This document shows, one piece after another, positions 44,178 through 57,724 of a stretch of 64,000 bases of DNA (the stretch's first letter is position 1; the number at the start of each line of letters is the position of its first letter). A model generated the notes under the pieces. It searched no databases, was not told where the DNA came from, and saw nothing but the letters and a program-made list of their open reading frames with translations. The translations under genes were made by a program, and so were the position numbers. Source of the DNA: Cannabis sativa (taxonomy: Eukaryota; Streptophyta; Magnoliopsida; Rosales; Cannabaceae); NCBI RefSeq assembly GCF_029168945.1, contig NC_083602.1, forward strand, positions 43,399,442-43,463,441, read 5' to 3'.

Positions 44178-45986
44178 TGTTGGAATATGTTTTACCAGAA
44201 TCTAGATTTACTACCACGTATGTTGTTTAACATCCTAATTATGAATTTCTAAAACAATGTAATTTAAACACATATAAAGTTTGAGAAACCTTACATTGGG
44301 TGTAGCAGAATTAAATGACTCCTTCCGCTCAGATCTCTAACCCTTGTATCCTTTCTGTAGCAGAGTATCTCCAAGATCTGAGCCCGATATTCTTCACAGC
44401 CTTACACACTATGATTGAGTACAACTTGATGTGTGTGGGCAATTACTCTATCACTATAGGGTTCGAAATAATGAAGAGAGAAAGAGAGAGGAAGGGTTCG
44501 AATAAGGTAGAATAGATGGCTCAAAATTTTGACTGAAGGCCATCACTATCTATTTATAGGAATCCAACTAGGTTTAGGTTTGAATTATTTGGAATTAAAA
44601 AAATAATAAAATAAATGGTAAAATAAACCATAAGTGGCCGGCCATGGATGTTGGCCCCCACTTTACAATTTTACCATTTTTCAACTAATTATCTTATGCT
44701 CTCAAAAATGCCATTTTTCTAATTCAACCACTTAAATGCCAAAACTATTTATTTAATAATTAAAATTAATTATTAAATAAAATTGTCATTTAACATATTT
44801 ATTAATTAGACTTAATAAAATCTCTTAATTAACAAATAAACCCTAGAATCTCTTTTTTTCACAATTAAGCCATAGCTTAGTGAAAAAAACATAAACTAGA
44901 CATAGTCTAATTTTAGAATTATAATTGATTAATTAAAATCAATTAACTGAGTCTTACAAGCAGTATTGTCTCAACTAGTATGGGGACCATGGGCCTATAC
45001 GACCGAGCTTCCAATAAGCAGAACTAGAATTTACCAAGTAAATTCCCTAACTAATTTATTCCTCATTGCATCCACCATAGAACTTGGAATTGCACTCTCA
45101 GTTATATAGAACGCTTTATATGTTCCACGATATAGATACGCTATAAACATTTAACCATCGTTCTAATCCTAATAATCAAAGATCATTTATAGATGATTTA
45201 CACCGAGTGGGGACAAATTTACCGTTTCACCCCTCAATGTATTTTATCCTTAAAATACTTAGCTTCCTATAAATAATATTTCGCTAAACTAAAATAATCA
45301 CTGAAATAAGAGCTCTTCCATTTATCTCTATTAAGCCAAGCTTGAAGGAAATCATCGTTTCACTTCTATGTCCAGATAGAAGCTATAGATTCCATATCTA
45401 TGTTTAGCGCTCCCACTCAATTGTACTATCATGTTTCCAAAATGTACGTATCTCCCAGACCAAAAGGTAGGCTTAACTAACAAATCAAAGAACACAAATA
45501 ACACTCCTGAGATCGAACCTAAGCATGTCAGGATTAAGATCTTTTGATCTAAGATCAACCAGTGATATTGACTCAAAAAGATACAACGGTAAGATTATAA
45601 TATCTTTACCAAGATCAATATCGGTTCCAGTCCAATGTATACTCCATACATCGGAAACTAGTATATGTTGCCAATGTCCTAGAAAGATCATAAGACTTAT
45701 CCAAGGTGTAAGTATACTTTATTGATGATTATCACATCAGTGTAAATCCAGTGCATTGATGAGAATGAAGGACATTATCTCTTGAAGTATATAATTACAA
45801 TTACATTTCATTGTGTTGACATCACTGTAATTGTGAATGACTATATATTCTGGACTTAACAGATTTTGTACACAGTAAACCATAAACATGAAAACTACAT
45901 GTAAACATAAATGATTTCTAATCTTCTATTGATAACAAATCCGATTACATTGAAATGGGTTTTATTTAGGGCATAAATCCTCAACA
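44178..45986 (-). repeat. 3' LTR of copia C
   Basis: Read on the minus strand it begins TGTTGAGGATTTATGCCC and ends CATATTCCAACA. It is a diverged relative of the copia B LTRs over its length. A TATAAATAG promoter box lies at about 44552-44560 on the minus strand. Confidence 0.85.
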
Positions 45987-47943
45987 AACTCCCACTTGCA
46001 CTAACATAAAACAAGTAGTGCATTTCAATCAATCAATTGTCTTGATATCCAGATTAAGTGTAGTGTATTTGACTTAACCCAAATTACTGGAATCGTAAGT
46101 CTGTGGTAAGCTACTGCTTTCTCCACCATTACTTCCTTTGTGTTTATAAAAAATTATGCAACATCATTTACTATATGCATTACTCATCTAGGGATACTAA
46201 ATTCTTTACTGTTTATGAAGTGCATCTGAATATACAGATTACTTGTCTCTAATTCTATCCAAAATGGAATAGAGATAACATAGTAAGAACTTTCTCCAGT
46301 TGAATAACTTTTCAGTGCTTTTCAAAAGCAACAAAGTTATGTGTCTTCATTGATGGAGCTTAAATTATTATAAAAGGATTTTTACATCCTTCTAGAATAA
46401 TTCCTCCACCCGCAGAGTAACCACCATCTCGAATAGGTTATGAGTTGGTGTAGATATAAGGATTCTAATATGCACCATTATCATCTAACATATAGGTCAC
46501 TTTCAGAGATTCTTCTTGACTTTCTCATAATGTTCCTTGTTTGATTACATCTTAGATGGCTCCCACTCAACAGTAGGAATCTAGTTAAAGTCGTACATAG
46601 GAGTACATTTAACCTCTTACTAGGTACTCAGGGACATCTTGTTGTGACATATTATCTTAGTTTGAAACTATAAGTTTCTTCTAGACTAAGTCATCAACAT
46701 AACAATCTAGTATTAACTTTAATGTAAAATACTTGCTTCATATTAAGTAATCATTATAGATATCATAAAATATTTCATGAGGATTAGGTGTTTTTCCCAA
46801 GTCATTCGAATAGACTTTGCAAAATTCTCCTATCTTATCCTTAAAATTTTGATAAGTTATTTCTATTCATGTGAATGGTTAGATTTACTTTTTAGTTAAA
46901 TTCTAAAATTCCTATCATGATCATAACATGGTTAGCCGTCACAAGTGTTATCCAAATAAAGATAGGCTTAGAATTTTAAAATTCTCCCACTCAGATAAGG
47001 TACGGTGGTACTATGTCCAAGAACTTTATTGGTATCAATTTCTATTACTACGAAAACATATTAATTAGAACAAAATACATGATCAAGAATAAGCTTTAAT
47101 AAATTTGCTAATTTGTTCATTATATTACATCCATGTCTAATGAAAATAGATGTGTTATAGAGATACTGTGGTGTATTGAGTATAATCTAGAGTTCAAAAT
47201 GAACTACATATGTCAATAGCTTCATCCACCCTCAGTGTCATAGAGATCATGTGGAGTTATGAATATAGTCTAGAGTTCAAAAGATGTAAAAGATCGTTGA
47301 ACTGCATATATTACTACTTAACTTTTTCCACCCCTATCAGATCAAAAGATCTTTTTATTAAATAAAATCTTAATAATTGCTTGAGAAATTACAATTATTC
47401 ATAAACATTGAATTTGAATTTGAGGTGTTTATGTGGTATGATCTCTTTGCAGAGATGAATTTACCATAGATTTTGTATCAATAATAAAACACAAAAACAT
47501 ACAAATATTATAAACATATAAATATAATTGGTATTGGCATACACAAGATAAAGAAAATATGAAGCTTAATTCATAAATGCAAGTTATAACTAAAAGAGAA
47601 AACTTTATCAATATTCTCAAAACAAAATGAATTGTCTGCATAAATATGAAATAGGGAATAAAATTCCAAACTAATAATTGAAATCAAATTGTTCATAAAT
47701 TAAAACAATTAATTCAAAAATTAAAAGAAGATTCTGAGCTTCATCTTTAATCTTGGACATTTTCCACCCTTCTGTCCAACTATCCGACTCAACTCATTAG
47801 GATAGCAATCCAAGTTTAAGCAACTGGAACTGCAATAAGAAGAAAACAAAAATGGTTAGTAGATCTAGAATTAATAACCCAAGGGGATAATAAGTCTCTA
47901 AAACACATGAGTTTTTTAGCATAGAAAGAAATACCTTGTTTCT
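45987..47943 (-). pseudogene. Decayed pol interior of copia C
   Basis: No frame longer than about 70 codons survives. Fragments on the minus strand match the spacing of a copia polyprotein: an integrase-like AGGGGTGG segment (about 47330) and RT-like pieces. The interior is much shorter than normal, so large deletions are likely. Confidence 0.5.
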
Positions 47944-47959
47944 TTGCTAGAAACTTAGG

Positions 47960-48001
47960 GCATTGGAGTTTCCAATGGCTTTTTTCATTGCAATAGAAGC
48001 A
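47960..48001 (-). pseudogene. gag: Gag zinc knuckle of copia C
   Basis: The minus strand reads CFYCNEKSHWKLQC, a complete CX2CX4HX4C knuckle, followed by PKFLAK. Just upstream in the gag direction is a Lys/Asn-rich stretch (about 48003-48090). It is the best preserved part of copia C and fixes its orientation. Confidence 0.75.
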
Positions 48002-48100
48002 TTTTACTTTTGGCTTTGCCTCGGGATTAGCAGCCTTTTTCTTTTTAATTGTTTAGGCTTCTTGCTATTCTTCCAATTCTTCTTGTTACTGGGTCTTGAA

Positions 48101-50154
48101 TGTAATGACCGCTTTAGTAATTTAGATTAGTAAAAGCAATTAGCACTAATTTCTGTTAATTTTATAATTATTTATGAATTTATTTGTGGACCCCAATATT
48201 AGAAATGAATATTAGAGTTATAATTTCTCAATTTTGGAGATTTTATTAAACTCTAGGGGTGTTATTTGACTTATATGTGAAATATGTTATTTTTGTAATT
48301 TTTGCTCGGCGACAACGGAAAATGCGATGGATGGCTAGTCTAATCACATGGGTAACTTTAGAACCTTATTTCTTAGTGGGAAATATTTTAGAAAAAATAA
48401 AATATTGGGATTAAGCGGGGTTATGGAATTTGACCATTTTACCCCTAGCTTTAGAAATACCTAAGCTTTAACCTAAAGGGCATTTTACTCATTTGGTTAA
48501 GTGGTGTGTTAGGTGGCTACATAGCCTTGTCACACCTAGCAAGCTTTATTTCAGCAAGGGAATAGTTAGGAAACCCTTTTCTCATTTGAAGAAAAATAAA
48601 AAAAAAATAAAGAAAAAGACTTTTCCTCTTGAAGCTCTCTCCCTCTCTCTTTCGGCTGGGACAAAACCAGAGGGAATCACCCTCAAAGCTTAGTGTTTTT
48701 CTAGTTTGAAGCTAAGGAAACAAGCACTCTTGAAGCTAAGGTAACCCTAGACACTCTTAGCTAAGTTTTCTTAATGTTTTAGTTGGTTTCATGTTGTGAT
48801 TTTAAGAATTAGTGGCTGTTAGGGTTTGGGATGTTTAGGATTTGAATTTTAGGGTTCATTTGAGTTGGTTTCAAGTTCTTCCAGCTGTTTTTAGTGTGTT
48901 GTGTTAGATTTATGCAAGTTTGAGCTTTGAGCTCAAAGCTTTCATCTCTAATGGCATAATTTGATTCATTGAGTTTTTCTGTGAAATACTGGTTGGAAAA
49001 TATTGTTTATGCATTGTTTAGGTACTTTGGAAAGTTGGGTGGCATTTGGTGGAAAATTTAGCAACAGGTGAAGGGTTTGGGGAGAATTGGTGCAAACCGA
49101 TTAGCCGGTTTTGCCAGACCTCTAAAACCGGCTAGGCGATTTTGGCAAGATCCCCCAAACACTTCATTTCCTCTATTTTGTCCATTTCAGTGCCGTGGTT
49201 GGGTGTTTCCCTAATTCCAGAGTATGAGTAACCTATAGAGAGTATAATAGAACCTAGGGTTATGGGTTCGGGTTTCTCGAGATTAGTGTTTTGATCATGT
49301 AGCTTACCCAGTTTCGTAATGTGAATAGGGCATCCATCTAGCACGAGGCTTCCGTTCAGGTCGGCCAGTGCACTTGAATCTGGAAAGAAGGTAAGAACTG
49401 AATATAATGTGTGATATCAATATCTGAATGTATGTATATGTTATGTGTATATGCATCCTTGATGTGTTAGTTGCACTACCAACACTTATGCAGTTAAGGT
49501 ATAGAGTGCATTGGTATAGTGAATGTTATCTGAGAGTATATTTCAGTGATACCAGCACAAGTACGGAGAGGGACTGAGTGTGTGTGGTATATCACTCAGG
49601 GGTACTCAAGGTATGAAACAAACCCTACCAACAGTCGTACAGTGAGGTACGTAGTGTATGTGGTATAATGGCTATACCCTAGTATGGAACGTTCTTACTC
49701 ATCTGTTGAGCCTTGTAAATAGGTGTATGGGCACCTAATTACAAGTTGGAAATTATATGATATGTTATATGCTTTTCTTACTGAGTCTGTCGATTCACAA
49801 TTCTGCTTCCATGTGTAGGTAAATGAAAGGCGAAAGCTGAACAAGAGTGAACCTGAGCTAGGATGAGATTGTAAATGTCGAAGCAGCGCGGCATGGAGTG
49901 TTTGGTCTCGGGACATCTAGGAGTTTTATTTTGTAGTCGCTGTGTGACCTGATTAATATGTATTTTGGTATATGATATTTTAGAAGTTTGAAAACGGGAT
50001 CCCGACACTTGTAAAAATTTTGATATAATATAAAGTTTAATATTTAATATAAAAGTTTTAATTTGACAAGTTTTTCAAGAAAATTCTTTGATTAGCAAAG
50101 ATTTCACTGTAATTCAAAAAGCACTGTAGCGTGGCTTAGCATTAGGGCATTATA
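48101..50154 (+). repeat. 5' LTR of gypsy 2
   Basis: Begins TGTAATGACCGC and ends GGGCATTATA (TG...CA expected, so one end base is changed). The first 320 bp match 63678-64000 with a few small indels. It contains a degenerate GTACxGAG/GTATxG-rich region (49490-49690) like the tandem part of the gypsy 1 LTR. Confidence 0.88.
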
Positions 50155-50158
50155 ATTT

Positions 50159-50171
50159 TAGTATCAGAGCC
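50159..50171 (+). other. Primer-binding site of gypsy 2
   Basis: TAGTATCAGAGCC matches the initiator-Met tRNA site except for one G-to-A change, five bases after the LTR. Confidence 0.8.
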
Positions 50172-50415
50172 GCCAGGTTTGTCTACTGAAACTTTCCAAG
50201 ACATGTACAATCTTCATTATAGAAAGCTCGGTTCACGGTTCACTAAGCTCGTACTTGTTTAGTGTTTTAAATGATTATTAAAGCATGCTAGGAAGCATAT
50301 TAGATTTTAATTATTTATTTTAAGTGTTATGCCTTTAAGTCCGTAAGAGCGGTAATAAGTTTTGTGATCGCTGTCTAACCTGCCTGGCTTATGGGTTCGC
50401 AGGCTGTCCTATAAA

Positions 50416-50914
50416 ATGGACGCCTAGCGAAATACAAGAAGTCAGGGTAATATGGTTGAGACCGGAGGCGGTCAGGGAAATCAAAATCCTTAGAATCCCC
50501 GTGGTCACGGCCGTGGCCGTGGCAGAGCTCAGGGTGGTCGCCCTGTAAATCCACCACAAGCTCCTCCGGATTGGGAGCAGAGATTTGCGGAAATGCAAGA
50601 TCGAATCCGCCAGCAGGATGAAGAAATTCAGAGGTTGAGGCCGTAGGGTCCTCCTGCCGTGCCTCCTTAGCAAGTTGCTCAGGCCGTTGCAGTTCCATCG
50701 GTGCCAGTAGAACAACCTGTTGCTTGCAACCGTATGGAGCCGTTGTACGAAAGATTCCGTAAGCAAGCACCTCCAGTGGCTCACAGCAATTGAGCGCATT
50801 CTAAACCTTATGGGAGTGGTTGGTAATGATCGGGTGACTTGCGCTACTTTCCCATTCCACGAGGACGCTCTCGAGTGGTGGGAGTTGACAACCATCACTC
50901 GGGACGTCACAGTT
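50416..50914 (+). pseudogene. gag: gypsy 2 gag, N-terminal part
   Basis: It starts ATGGACGCC and aligns with gypsy 1 gag. Early in-frame stops are present (for example at 50425 and 50491), and about 40 bp are missing near 50778 compared with gypsy 1. The capsid part is readable up to the point where copia B inserted. The reading resumes at 59580. Confidence 0.8.
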
Positions 50915-50919
50915 ATGAC
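50915..50919. repeat. Target-site duplication of copia B (left)
   Basis: ATGAC here matches ATGAC at 59580-59584. Confidence 0.9.
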
Positions 50920-52760
50920 TGTTGGGTTTTGTGCCCTAAATAAAACTCATTTCAATATAATCAGATTTACTTATTAATTAAGATCAGAAATAACATTTTA
51001 TGTTGCATATTTCACATGATTTATTTCATGATTATATATATAATGTATGAATTCTATTTAAGTCCAGAACATATGAATTTATTAAAGATTATAGTGTTGT
51101 CAGCACAGTGGAATATAATCTTAATTATATGTTCGAAAGTTTATTCCCTGATTTGTCAGTTCACTGGATTTAGACTGACATGATATTCAGCGATAGGTAT
51201 TCTTACACCTTGGAAAAGTGTTATGTCCTTTCCAGGGCATTGGCAAAGTTTACCAGTATCGGATGTATGGAGTATACATCGGAAGGGACCGATATTGAAC
51301 TTTGATTAGAAATATTAAAATTTACCGTAATATCTATTCAATTCAATATCACCTATTGATCCTAGATCAAATGATCTTAATCCTGATATGTTTAGGTTCG
51401 ATCTCAAGAGTACTATACGTGTTCTTTGATTTGTTAGTTAAGCCTACTTTTGGGTCAGGGTGATACGTACATTTTGGGAACATGATAGTATGATTGAGTG
51501 GGAGCGCTAACATAAATATGGAGTCTATAACTTCTATAGGAATTTAGAAGTGAAACCATGATATCCTTCGAGCTTGGCTAAATAGAGATAAATGGTGGAG
51601 ATCTCATTTCACTTCGCTGAAATATCATTTATACGGAGCTAAGTGTTTTAAGGATAAAATACATTGAAGGTGTAACAGTAACTTGATGCCTATTCAATGT
51701 AGATCATCTATTAGAGGGTCATTGATCACATTAGGATTATAACAATGGATAACTAATGACGTATCTACATCGTGGAACATATAGAGCGTTCTATATGACT
51801 GAGAGTGCAATTCCAAGTTCTAAGTGTGGATTCAATAAGGAATTAATAAGTTAGGGAATTTACTTGGTAAATTTGGTTCGACTTATTGGAAGCTCGGAAA
51901 TATAGGCCCATGGTCCCCATACTAGTTGAGACTATACTGCTTGTAAGACTCAGTTAATTGACTTTAATTAATCAATTATAATTCTAAAGTTAGATTATGT
52001 CTACTTTATGAATTTTCACTAAGCAAGGGTGAAATTGTAAAGAAAAGAGATTCTAGGTTTATTTATTAATTAAGAGACTTTATATGTTTAAATTAATAAA
52101 TATAGTAAATGACAATATTATTTAATAATTAATCTTTAGTTGTTAAATAATTAGAATTGACATTTAAATGGTTAAATTTGAAAATAGGCATTTTTGAGAA
52201 AAAAGGAATGAAAAATAACAAAATGGGAAAGTTGCAAAGTGAGGCCCAATTTCCTTATATGGCCGCCCACTATGCAAAGCTTTTACCATTTTTATTTTTC
52301 CATTATTTTAATGCCATACAATTCTAACCTAAACCTAGAAGGCATTCTATAAATAGAAAGTATTGGCTTCAGGAAACTTATGACTTGCACATTGTTTCTT
52401 TCAGAAAAAGCCTACAACCCCCTCTCTCTCTTTTCTTTAGATTTCGAAATCCTTTAGTGAATGAGTAGTGCCCACACACATCAAGTGGTATCTCAATCAT
52501 AGTGTGTAAGACTGTAGGAGAATCCAAACAACAGGAAGGAGAATTAGCATCAAAGGAAGGAGAGAAAAAGATCCAAGTTCAGATCTTGATTATGCTCTGC
52601 TACAGAAAGGAATCAAGGGCTAGAAATCTGAACGGAAGGAGTCATTATATTCCACTGCACCCAATGTAAGGTTTACTAAACTTTATATGTGTTTATTTCA
52701 TTGTTTTAGAATTCATATTAGGATGTTAATCAAACATACTTGGTAATAAATCTAGATCCT
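50920..52760 (+). repeat. Left LTR of copia B, 3' end lost
   Basis: Begins TGTTGGGTTTTGTGCCC and matches the right LTR up to TCTAGATCCT (52760). The last 19 or so bases of the right LTR (ending TCTCCAACA) are absent here. No primer-binding site is recognisable just after it. Confidence 0.85.
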
Positions 52761-55400
52761 TGTTTAAGAATAATAATTTAATTATATTAATATCTTATTT
52801 CACATCTGTTACATGGACAATATTTGTTTATTTATTTATATTATTTATTTAAATTTTTTTTTAACAAACCTATTATTTATTTGATCTAAATTGCTATGAT
52901 TAACTTGTTGACAGATCTAATGATCTGATTTTAATCATTGTCCAATTGTCAATAGATCTTATAAATAATTTGTAACAGGTAAATTTTTTAATTTTTTCAT
53001 CTGTGTAAACCTAGTAACATGATAGGGCCTATCCAAATTATTTAACCTGTGTGAGCCTATATGTTTGCTATTGGGCTTAGATGCATATAGGAAGCCCATT
53101 TAAGTTTTTACTAAGTAAATAGACTAGGTTGCTAAAATAAAATTTGACATAAGTAATTTTATTTAGGCCCAATTAGATTTGGGCTTATTCAATGAATAAA
53201 AATTGTTTATTTAAAGGTTACATTCCTCTCTTTTGGGCCTTGTGTGAGAGTTGGGGGCCAATAGAAGTGGGTACGACATACTGAACGCAGCTCCCCCTCA
53301 CATGAACTACCCCAATTGTGAAGACCCATTTGCCTTATTTAAATAATTGTATTAGGTTAATTATATTAGTCTAACCTAATTAAAATTGAATTAGCAACAT
53401 AATTAACTTTTAAAATATATGAAATTTATTTTTCATTTTAATATTTTAAACTTAATTTTAGAAAAACACTTAGTTAATGATATATATTCTAGATAGTTAT
53501 TTCTATACTAGTTATTATTTCTAATATTAAATAGGAAAATATCATTGATTGTGAAATTAATCGTTTAATAATTAATTTTGGTACAATCTAAGTTTAGTAT
53601 ATTTTCCTAGTATTAAACTAGAATTAATAATTAAGTTTCCTCTATACTTAATTATTTATTTCTTGAATTTAATACATTTAATTAAATTGAAAATTTCAAT
53701 ATCTAAGTTGATTTTCATCATGATACTTATTTATTGGTATTTTCATGTTATTTAATTAAAGTTGAAAATTATATTAAGTTTGGAATATTATTTTAGAATA
53801 ACTTGAATTTGAATAATTTTCAAAATATATTTTATTTTATTTTATTAATCTTTTTCCCACAATTTCGAAATTGCATTTCTTTAATGCAGAAATTTCGAAT
53901 TTTATTTGGAAATAGATTAAAGTTGAAAATTATTTATTTTAATTTTGGACCAACTTAAATCAATGATTTTTCTATTTAATGATTAATTAAAATAAATGAA
54001 CTAAAGTATATTATAATTAGAAATTAAATTAATTAGTCAATGAAAGTCTAGATAGTTATTATCTGTTTTGCTTGAAGTATTTTTCTAGTGTATTTAATTA
54101 AATAGAAAATTAATATTTAAGTTGATTCTTAATAATGATACTTAAATATTTGAAATTTTTCTTAAATATTTAATTGAATAGGAAAATTATATTTTTGTTG
54201 TAAATTAATTTTATTAATTAATTTTGGGCCAACATAAAATTAAGATAATTTTTTCAGGATTTATTTTTATTTTATTTTAAAGCATTTTCGAAAGTAGTAT
54301 TCTTATACACTTCATTTTTCGAAATGCAATATATATTTATAGAAAATTAAATTTGAGTTGTAAATTAATTTAAATTAATTTTGAAACAGCTTAAATTGAA
54401 TAATTTTCTAAATATTTATTGGAAATTATTACTAAGATGGAAATAATTCACGTTATTTCCATATCCATCTAAGTATAATTTATAAATATTAAATTAAAAT
54501 TTAGATTTAGAATTTTTTATTCTAATTGAAATTTTAATTAAATAAATATACATTTAAAATAAATTGATTAAAATAAATATTAGAAGAAAATACAACTTTT
54601 ATTAAATAATGAGCTTTATTATTATTAGGACATTCGATCTCCATTGTTGGTTTTACATAGCAATTGTTTTAGTGAGTAATCCTCCCTAACGTAGGAATGT
54701 TCATTAGCAAGTTAGCACCGTTTAATCTCGAAAGATAAGTATTTTTGTAAGTTTTTTATATAGTATTGATCACCCTAATGGTGGCGACTGTATAAGACTT
54801 GCAAGAGTATGAAACAATGGTGGAAGCTCATAAGATAGAATAGCCTTGACTCTCGCCTAAACGGGACAACGATGGATTCCAATCTTGATCGAATAAAAGG
54901 TTGCTAGAATGTTTATCATTTTAGATGAGCTGACAACTCTATTCAATGGATGGTAGCTTTGACTCTCGCCTAAACGGGATACTGATATCAGTTTGTTGAA
55001 GACCTTGGAAATTATTTAGGATTATATGTTCTAGTATTTTCACTTGTCATTCCTACTTGCTATGTGTTTAATAATTTCTGAATTGTGTATGAATTTATAG
55101 TGAACCATGTTATTTTCTGTTATTAAATCGTAGTTTAATTTTGAATCTTCATTCTTGGTCTAACTTGGTTTGTTGTTCTAATGAGATAATCCCTAATAGA
55201 TTTTCACCATTAGACAAACATAATAGTGTTAGATCTCGAAAGATAAATATTGTAAATGCAACATCTAGCTGTTCATGAATTGATGACACCTTAGACTAGT
55301 ATTTACAATATGAAACAAGAAGATTGTATAAATAAGATTACTTTGTCCCTCGCCTCTCGAAGCATCGTTGGATTCTTATTTAAAACGAAATTATCCTAAT
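52761..55400 (+). other. Non-coding leader of copia B
   Basis: Very AT-rich DNA without genes. Segments recur: about 53640-53900 and 54060-54300 share the same order of words around AAGTTGATT and TTTCGAAA. ACTCTCGCCTAAACGGGA occurs at about 54851 and again at 54961. Such long leaders are common in plant copia elements with large interiors. Confidence 0.55.
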
Positions 55401-57724
55401 TCCTCTTATCGTATTCATTTCGAATTAGCTCAATAACATATCATTGGATGAATGGTCTATAATCATTTCATGTCATTCTATATTTTCTCTTAAGAAATTA
55501 AATGACACATATGATTATATTCCCGAAATTCTATCCCAAAATGATATAAATCCTCAATCTTAGAAATCTCCTACTTGTATGGGCAAATAAAACTTAGAGT
55601 TAGATTAGTAGTGGTGGTCCAAGAAAGAACTACTCTTTACACAGTTAAACTTTCACAAGTGTTTAATAACCATTTTCTTTCAATGTATTTAAACTGTATG
55701 ACTTTAGTATTCTGTGACCAGATTCCACTTACACTATTCTAAGAACTGTTTGATGTAACTAAACCTAAGTCATTAAAAGAAACAACCATATTTTATATCT
55801 ATGGCATTTGTATCTTGTTCATTGTGGTTTTGACAAGATCAATCTCTGCAAAGAGTTAATATGTCTATATCCACTGAAAGTATAATCATCTCATTTGTAG
55901 ATGGATGTGCATTCAGGGGTGGATATGAGTTTTCGTTGTATTCTTAAAACGATCACTCTAGATTTTACCTTAAGCAAAAGAAATTCGAAATGTTTGAAAA
56001 ATTTCATGAATTTCTAGCAATGGTGAAAAACCATTAAGGTAAGTGGTTAAAGATCTTGCGAACTGATAGGGGTGGAGAAATAGTTAGTAGATATGCAGTT
56101 CAAAGTTCATTAAATTGATTTTTTGAATTATATACAAACTTACCTCCCCAGAAATTGGATTTGCATATTGATGATTAAGTTGCTAGTCGTTGCCTAAGTC
56201 CTTCTATGGTAATACAATTTCAGAATGATGCAATGGTTGTATACTTAATGTAAATCATTACTAGATTCGTGGATGACCTAATCGAAATCTTAAGAAAAGC
56301 TAGAACTCTTAACCATGGTTTGCATGTTTGTTAGCTATTCTAAATGATTAGGGGTGGACCATCCCATAGTCATTAGATAAGAAAGTGTTTGTTTAAACAA
56401 ATACTACTTTTCTAAGAAAATGACTAAGTCTTAAAATAAAGTAGCAAATAAAGGAGATAATTTTTATTGATTCCAAAAGTGTTCTATCATCTTATTCTAC
56501 ATATGATGATCCCATTGCCTCTGTTGTCTTGACACAACCGAAGAGGTTAATACCATTTAGTTTTCTTAGACATAATTCACGGTAGCTTGTCGTAGTGGGA
56601 GGGTTTCAAGGAACTCACTCTTCTTATCACTTGGAAGACACTAGTGATTAAAATCCATTGTGAGTTTAAAAAAGTAATGGATTGTCAAGATAAGAAACTA
56701 AGAAGAAAAGCCAAGAGAACTATGATTTAATCCATTCACATGGAGTAACCTAAAGTTTTCTAGTACAAGGACATAAAAGGAAATTTTCGTTAATAAGTCT
56801 ATTCAATGGACTTAACAAAACTTCCTCTTCCTAGTATTATAGGTTTGAGTTTATCTAAACCTATGGCTTGTGGTATACCTGGTAATTACTTACTCTAATG
56901 CAAGCAACTTACTTTAGTAAGATGCTGAAGCATTTTCTTTCCAATGGCAATCTATAGAAGCTTCGTAACTTCTAGACACAGATTTTATTTATCTAAGGAA
57001 AAATCTCAACTATTCCAGAAAAGATAAAGCCATGAAAGAATTTCTTAAATCAACTGTGAGAGGTCTCAGATATGCTTTAGTATGCCTTAGACAAGACACC
57101 TGTTGTTGAGTGGTAGTAATGAGTAGGTATCAGATTAATCTTGGAGAGGAACATTGGAAGACAATCAACTAAATCTTAAGATTAAGGAGAGAAACTATAT
57201 GTTAGTCAATAAGGGTGTGTTTAAGACTCTTAGACTACACCACATTAGATTTCGAGACTTGCCTTTGTGCTAGAAAGTCTGCTGATAAGATGGTGATTAC
57301 TCTGGGGGTGGAGTAGTGATTTTGGAGAAGTGTAAAAACCTATCTGAAGTCTCTAGGTCTACCAGAGAGAGACTGAATGTTAAAGTTGTAGGAAAGGTAC
57401 TTATTCAGTATAAGGAAAGTTCTATACATTTGTGGCAGCATTCCAACTTGTCTTAACTACTAGTGTTATTTCCTGAATAACCAAAAAGTAGTTGCCAAAA
57501 GTATAGAATCCAGTATCCCAAGAGAGTAGACATATAGAGAGGAATTTAACAATATCAAGCATTTTGTGATTAAGGGAAAGTAATGGTGGAGAAAAGGTTG
57601 TTGTTAATTCAACCTGTCAGATCCTATTACGAGGAGTTTACTACTACTACACTTGATTTGTATATCAAGGTGTTGAGATTATTTGAAATGCACATTTTGT
57701 TTTATGTTAGTGCAAGTGGGAGTT
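55400..57724 (+). pseudogene. Decayed polyprotein interior of copia B
   Basis: No frame of useful length survives. Reading across stops shows a GAG-pre-integrase-like segment (about 55800-55860), an integrase-like DRxGxE segment (about 56060) and faint RT/RNase H parts before the polypurine tract AAGTGGGAGT (57714-57723). No gag knuckle was found. This copy needs proteins from elsewhere to move. Confidence 0.55.

Larger units (their letters stand above)
44178..48100 (-). mobile_element. Ty1/copia retrotransposon on the minus strand (copia C), cut by gypsy 2
   Basis: The 3' LTR (44178-45986) is followed rightwards by interior sequence. That interior begins with the complement of TTAGTGCAAGTGGGAGTT, the same polypurine tract as copia B. 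Gag and pol remains are heavily decayed. The only clear motif is a gag zinc knuckle at 47960-48001. The element stops exactly where the gypsy 2 LTR begins (48101); the rest should lie beyond the right edge of the window. Confidence 0.8.

Noticed and set aside
44315..45725. Short frames within the copia C LTR
   Set aside because: They are under 80 codons, without domains, and lie inside an LTR.
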